Assembly: GCA_947650155.1 (NCBI GenBank)
Contig: CANSUS010000008.1
Coordinates: forward strand, 1-64,000
Direction of reading: 5' to 3'
DNA: 64,000 bases
Origin: an uncultured Lachnospiraceae bacterium
Lineage (GTDB): Bacteria > Bacillota > Clostridia > Lachnospirales > Lachnospiraceae
Position 1 is the stretch's first letter; every line of letters begins with the position of its first letter. Positions 61,115 through 64,000 of this stretch are shown in pieces. A program made the translations under genes and the position numbers. The notes under the pieces are model-generated. The model saw only the letters and a list, made by a program, of their open reading frames with translations. It searched no databases and was not told where the DNA came from.

Positions 61115-62875
61115 ATGACAGCAAACAAATGGTTTCTTTCTTTCCTGAAAAAGTACAAATGGAAAATGGCGCTGGGGTTATTACTCACCACCTTAATCTC
61201 CGTTCTCGCCATTGTAAACCCCTATATTTCGGGGCTGATCGTAGACAATGTAATCATAGGGGGCGAATTTTCCCTCCTGCCGAAACTGATTATAACCCTT
61301 CTTGCCGTTACGGCCGTAAGGGGAATCCTGCGTTTTTACTATCAGGTCATTTTTGAGACCTGCTCTCAGGGTGTATTGTATGAAATGCGTGACAAAGTGT
61401 ACCGCAAACTTTTACAAGAGGATTTTGCCTTTTATAATAAGAAGCGGACCGGTGATTTAATGTCCAGGCAGACCGGTGACATGGATGCGATCAGACATTT
61501 CGTAGCGTATGTTATTTACAGCGTTTATGAAAATATTCTTCTTTTTGGATTCGCATTAATTATGATCTTTACCGTGGATGTGAAGCTTGCTCTCTGCATG
61601 CTTGCAGTCCTGCCCTTCACCGCTCTGACTACTTATTTACAGTCTAAAGCGGTCAAACCGGCATTTCAGAGAAACCGGAACTGCTTCTCCTCTCTCAATG
61701 CCTTTGTACAGGAAAACGTCAGTGGCAACAGAGTGGTAAAGGCCTTTGCCAAAGAGGAATTTGAAATCAGTAAATTTAATAAGGAAAACGATGCTTTCAG
61801 GGCTTCCCAGCTGGATGCTTCCAAAGTCTGGATGAAATATCTTCCCATTTTTGAAATGCTTTCCAACCTGTTAACGATTATCCTTATGCTCTATGGAGGC
61901 TATATGGTCATTCAGGAAAAAATCAGCATGGGAAATCTGGTGACAGTAAACGGTTATCTTTGGATGTTAACAGTTCCTCTTCGTATGGCCGGATGGTGGG
62001 TAAACGATATTCAGCGCTTTACTACTTCCGTAGAAAAAATTTACGATACTTATATAGAAGAACCGAATGTAAAGTCTCCCCAGTCCGGAATCGACCGTAA
62101 ACACTTTGACGGCAAAGTGGAATTTCGGAATGTTTCTTACCGCGCCGATGACGAAGAAATCGTAAACGATATTAATTTTACAGTTCCTCCGGGGCAGACC
62201 GTTGGAATCATTGGCTCAACGGGCGCAGGAAAATCCACGATTATGAACCTGTTATGCCGTTTTTATGACGCGACAGGCGGCGAAGTACTGGTAGACGGCA
62301 TCAATGTAAAAGACCTGGATCTTTACGATCTGCGTGACAATATCGGTATGGCAATGCAGGACGTGTTCCTTTTCTCTGATACCATTGAGGGGAATATCGC
62401 TTACGCCAAACCGGACTGCCCTTTTGAAGAAGTGAAACAGGCGGCAATTATGGCAGACGCCAATCATTTTATTCAGTCCCTTCCGGATGGATATGATACC
62501 ATTGTGGGAGAACGCGGCGTCGGTCTTTCCGGCGGTCAAAAACAGCGTATTTCTCTGGCAAGGGCATTGTTAAAAGACCCGGCAATCCTGATTTTGGACG
62601 ATACCACTTCCGCCGTAGATATGGAAACGGAAAGTTACATACAGGAACAGTTAAAGAAAATCGAAAAAGACTGTACTATTTTTATCATCGCCTACCGCAT
62701 CTCTTCCATTCGGGATGCAGATCTGATCCTTGTTATGGATAACGGGCGGATCATTGAACGCGGCACCCATGATGAACTGGTGGCGATGAACGGTTATTAT
62801 GCCTCAGCATTTAGAAATCAATACGGCGAAATTCCTGAAGAAGTGAAAGGAGGCGCATCACATGGCACGAAATAA
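61115..62875 (+). CDS. ABC exporter half-transporter with a degenerate ATP site
   Basis: 586 aa. Six membrane segments (about 15-300) precede the nucleotide-binding domain (about 335-575): Walker A GSTGAGKST, Q-loop region AMQDVFLFS, signature LSGGQKQRISLARAL. Walker B reads ILILDDTTSAVD, with Asp in place of catalytic Glu, and the switch reads IIAYRIS, with Tyr in place of His. These are the changes seen in one subunit of heterodimeric exporters such as BmrC/LmrC. GGAGG precedes the ATG. Its last 14 bp overlap the next gene. Confidence 0.9.
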   Translation: MTANKWFLSFLKKYKWKMALGLLLTTLISVLAIVNPYISGLIVDNVIIGGEFSLLPKLIITLLAVTAVRGILRFYYQVIFETCSQGVLYEMRDKVYRKLLQEDFAFYNKKRTGDLMSRQTGDMDAIRHFVAYVIYSVYENILLFGFALIMIFTVDVKLALCMLAVLPFTALTTYLQSKAVKPAFQRNRNCFSSLNAFVQENVSGNRVVKAFAKEEFEISKFNKENDAFRASQLDASKVWMKYLPIFEMLSNLLTIILMLYGGYMVIQEKISMGNLVTVNGYLWMLTVPLRMAGWWVNDIQRFTTSVEKIYDTYIEEPNVKSPQSGIDRKHFDGKVEFRNVSYRADDEEIVNDINFTVPPGQTVGIIGSTGAGKSTIMNLLCRFYDATGGEVLVDGINVKDLDLYDLRDNIGMAMQDVFLFSDTIEGNIAYAKPDCPFEEVKQAAIMADANHFIQSLPDGYDTIVGERGVGLSGGQKQRISLARALLKDPAILILDDTTSAVDMETESYIQEQLKKIEKDCTIFIIAYRISSIRDADLILVMDNGRIIERGTHDELVAMNGYYASAFRNQYGEIPEEVKGGASHGTK

Positions 62876-64000
62876 ATACGACGTAGACGAAATTTTAGAA
62901 GACCGCTTTGACTTCAATCAGCTGAAACGTCTGGGAGGCTATATTTCTCCTTATAAAAAGCAAATGGCAGCCGTTATTTTCGTCATGCTGTCGGCTTCAG
63001 CGCTCACCATGCTGATCCCCCAGTTTTTTATGAAAATATTGGATGAATGTATTCCTGCAGAAGATATGAAGGCTATCGGCATGTACTGTATCTTTACCTT
63101 TGCCATAGCATTGTATTCCTCCGTCAGCCTTCGATATAAGATAAGAGTGACAAACCAGATCGGTCAGAATATCATTCACAAACTTCGTTACGATATTTTT
63201 GAACATTTGCAGGAACTGCCCTTTTCCTATTATGACGACAGGCCTCATGGAAAAATCCAGGTACGGGTTGTCAATTATGTCAACAGTTTAAGCGACCTGC
63301 TTTCCAACGGTATTATCAATACCATTACGGATCTTTGCAACCTGATTTTTATTCTGGTCTTCATGCTGCTTATTAACGTAAGGCTGACGCTGATCTGTTT
63401 ATGCGGACTGCCGGTTTTAATCGCAGTCGTTATATTAATTAAGAAAAAGCAGCGGCGTGCATGGCAGATCCAGAGCAATAAACAGTCCAATTTAAATGCT
63501 TATATTGCAGAAAGCATCAACGGTATACGGGTTACGCAGTCTTTCACGAGAGAGGAAAAAAACTCTGATATCTTCAATTATTTAAGTTCCGGCTACCGCC
63601 AGTCCTGGATGCGCGCCGTCAAATTTAACTTTTTAATGGGACCAAGCGTAGATATTATTTCTGCAATCACTACTTCTTTTGTCTATGTACTTGGCATCTA
63701 TTGGATGATGGATGGAGGAAAAAGCGGAATCACGGTCGGCGTACTGACTGCATTTACTGCTTATATCAGCCGCTTCTGGAACCCGATCAATACGCTGGCA
63801 AGCTTTTATAACTCCCTGCTTACGGCAATCTCTTATCTGGAACGTATTTTTGAGACAATCGATGAGGAAGTGCTTGTAAAGGATTCTCCTGATGCAGTGG
63901 AAATGCCGCCCATTATAGGAAAAATCGAGTTTAAGGACGTATCCTTCAGCTATGAAGAAGGACATCCGATCTTAAACCGCATCAATTTTACCGCGGCTCC
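62862..64000 (+). CDS. Second ABC exporter half-transporter, cut by the window edge
   Basis: The frame is open from ATG 62862 to the end, 379 codons seen. AAAGGAGG lies about 11 bases before the ATG within the preceding gene. The membrane domain has six segments (ISPYKKQMAAVIFVMLSA onward, YDDRPHGKIQVRVVNYV, AYIAESINGIRVTQSFTREE), and the nucleotide-binding domain has just begun (GKIEFKDVSFSYEEG). It should form a heterodimer with the first subunit and supply the intact catalytic site, which lies beyond the window. Confidence 0.88.
   Translation, partial: MARNKYDVDEILEDRFDFNQLKRLGGYISPYKKQMAAVIFVMLSASALTMLIPQFFMKILDECIPAEDMKAIGMYCIFTFAIALYSSVSLRYKIRVTNQIGQNIIHKLRYDIFEHLQELPFSYYDDRPHGKIQVRVVNYVNSLSDLLSNGIINTITDLCNLIFILVFMLLINVRLTLICLCGLPVLIAVVILIKKKQRRAWQIQSNKQSNLNAYIAESINGIRVTQSFTREEKNSDIFNYLSSGYRQSWMRAVKFNFLMGPSVDIISAITTSFVYVLGIYWMMDGGKSGITVGVLTAFTAYISRFWNPINTLASFYNSLLTAISYLERIFETIDEEVLVKDSPDAVEMPPIIGKIEFKDVSFSYEEGHPILNRINFTAA

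Noticed and set aside
60988-61356. 122-codon frame starting before the first exporter gene
   Set aside because: Two thirds overlaps the exporter in another frame and there is no Shine-Dalgarno.

Overview
This window is a chromosomal segment of a low-to-mid GC, spore-forming Firmicute. Lachnospiraceae (Clostridia) fits best; the genus cannot be fixed from the sequence. The support is the dipicolinate synthase pair dpaA-dpaB, pyruvate phosphate dikinase, an RsiV-type ECF sigma module, a FlxA-like protein, an Opp operon, and AGGAGG-type ribosome binding sites throughout. I saw no rRNA, tRNA, insertion sequence or CRISPR array. The right edge cuts an ABC exporter gene.

Layout. 0.1-4.2 kb: a response regulator, BcrA-type ABC transporter, histidine kinase and YfcE-like phosphodiesterase, all read leftwards, with about 11-bp direct repeats ahead of the transporter genes. 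4.3-6.9 kb: an AT-rich accessory patch with a PIN-domain nuclease, two unknown partner genes, several RNA hairpins and a 54-aa membrane protein. 7.0-11.7 kb: two large membrane proteins of unknown function (DUF2339-like, DUF4153-like) converge, and a decayed metallo-beta-lactamase gene follows. 11.8-13.2 kb: a MATE exporter behind a leader that looks like a guanidine-IV riboswitch. 13.2-24.7 kb: GNAT, SDR, an ANT(6)-like nucleotidyltransferase, TrpB2, a methyltransferase, a GH26 mannanase, a soluble CZB chemoreceptor, a second MATE, a GH13 amylase and an AraC regulator. 24.7-28.5 kb: a chemoreceptor joined to an AgrC/AgrA-like two-component system. 28.8-32.3 kb: pyroglutamyl peptidase, RsiV/SigV and a D,D-carboxypeptidase. 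32.4-35.8 kb: a MerR regulator, cysteine synthase and a third MATE whose promoter shares the MerR operator. 36-45.2 kb: FlxA-like, HD-GYP, PpdK, a lipoprotein, an amidase and a GDPD. 45.4-51.3 kb, rightwards: ABC-F, a PHP phosphoesterase, DpaA, DpaB and an asparagine synthase. 51.3-60.5 kb, leftwards: a CPBP protease, AraC and a complete opp operon. 61.1 kb onward: a heterodimeric ABC exporter.

The most unusual gene is the OppC permease at 55.7-57.5 kb. A seven-repeat RCC1-like beta-propeller of about 270 residues sits in its first extracytoplasmic loop, so a sensor or binding domain is built into a peptide importer. The second candidate for undescribed biology is the PIN-domain patch, where two adjacent genes carry the same hairpin plus ATGGGAG leader and a long, possibly switching, RNA structure lies between them. 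The other strong regulatory signals are the guanidine-IV-like leader of the first MATE and the MerR operator repeated at the merR and MATE promoters, one copy inside a 19-bp spacer.
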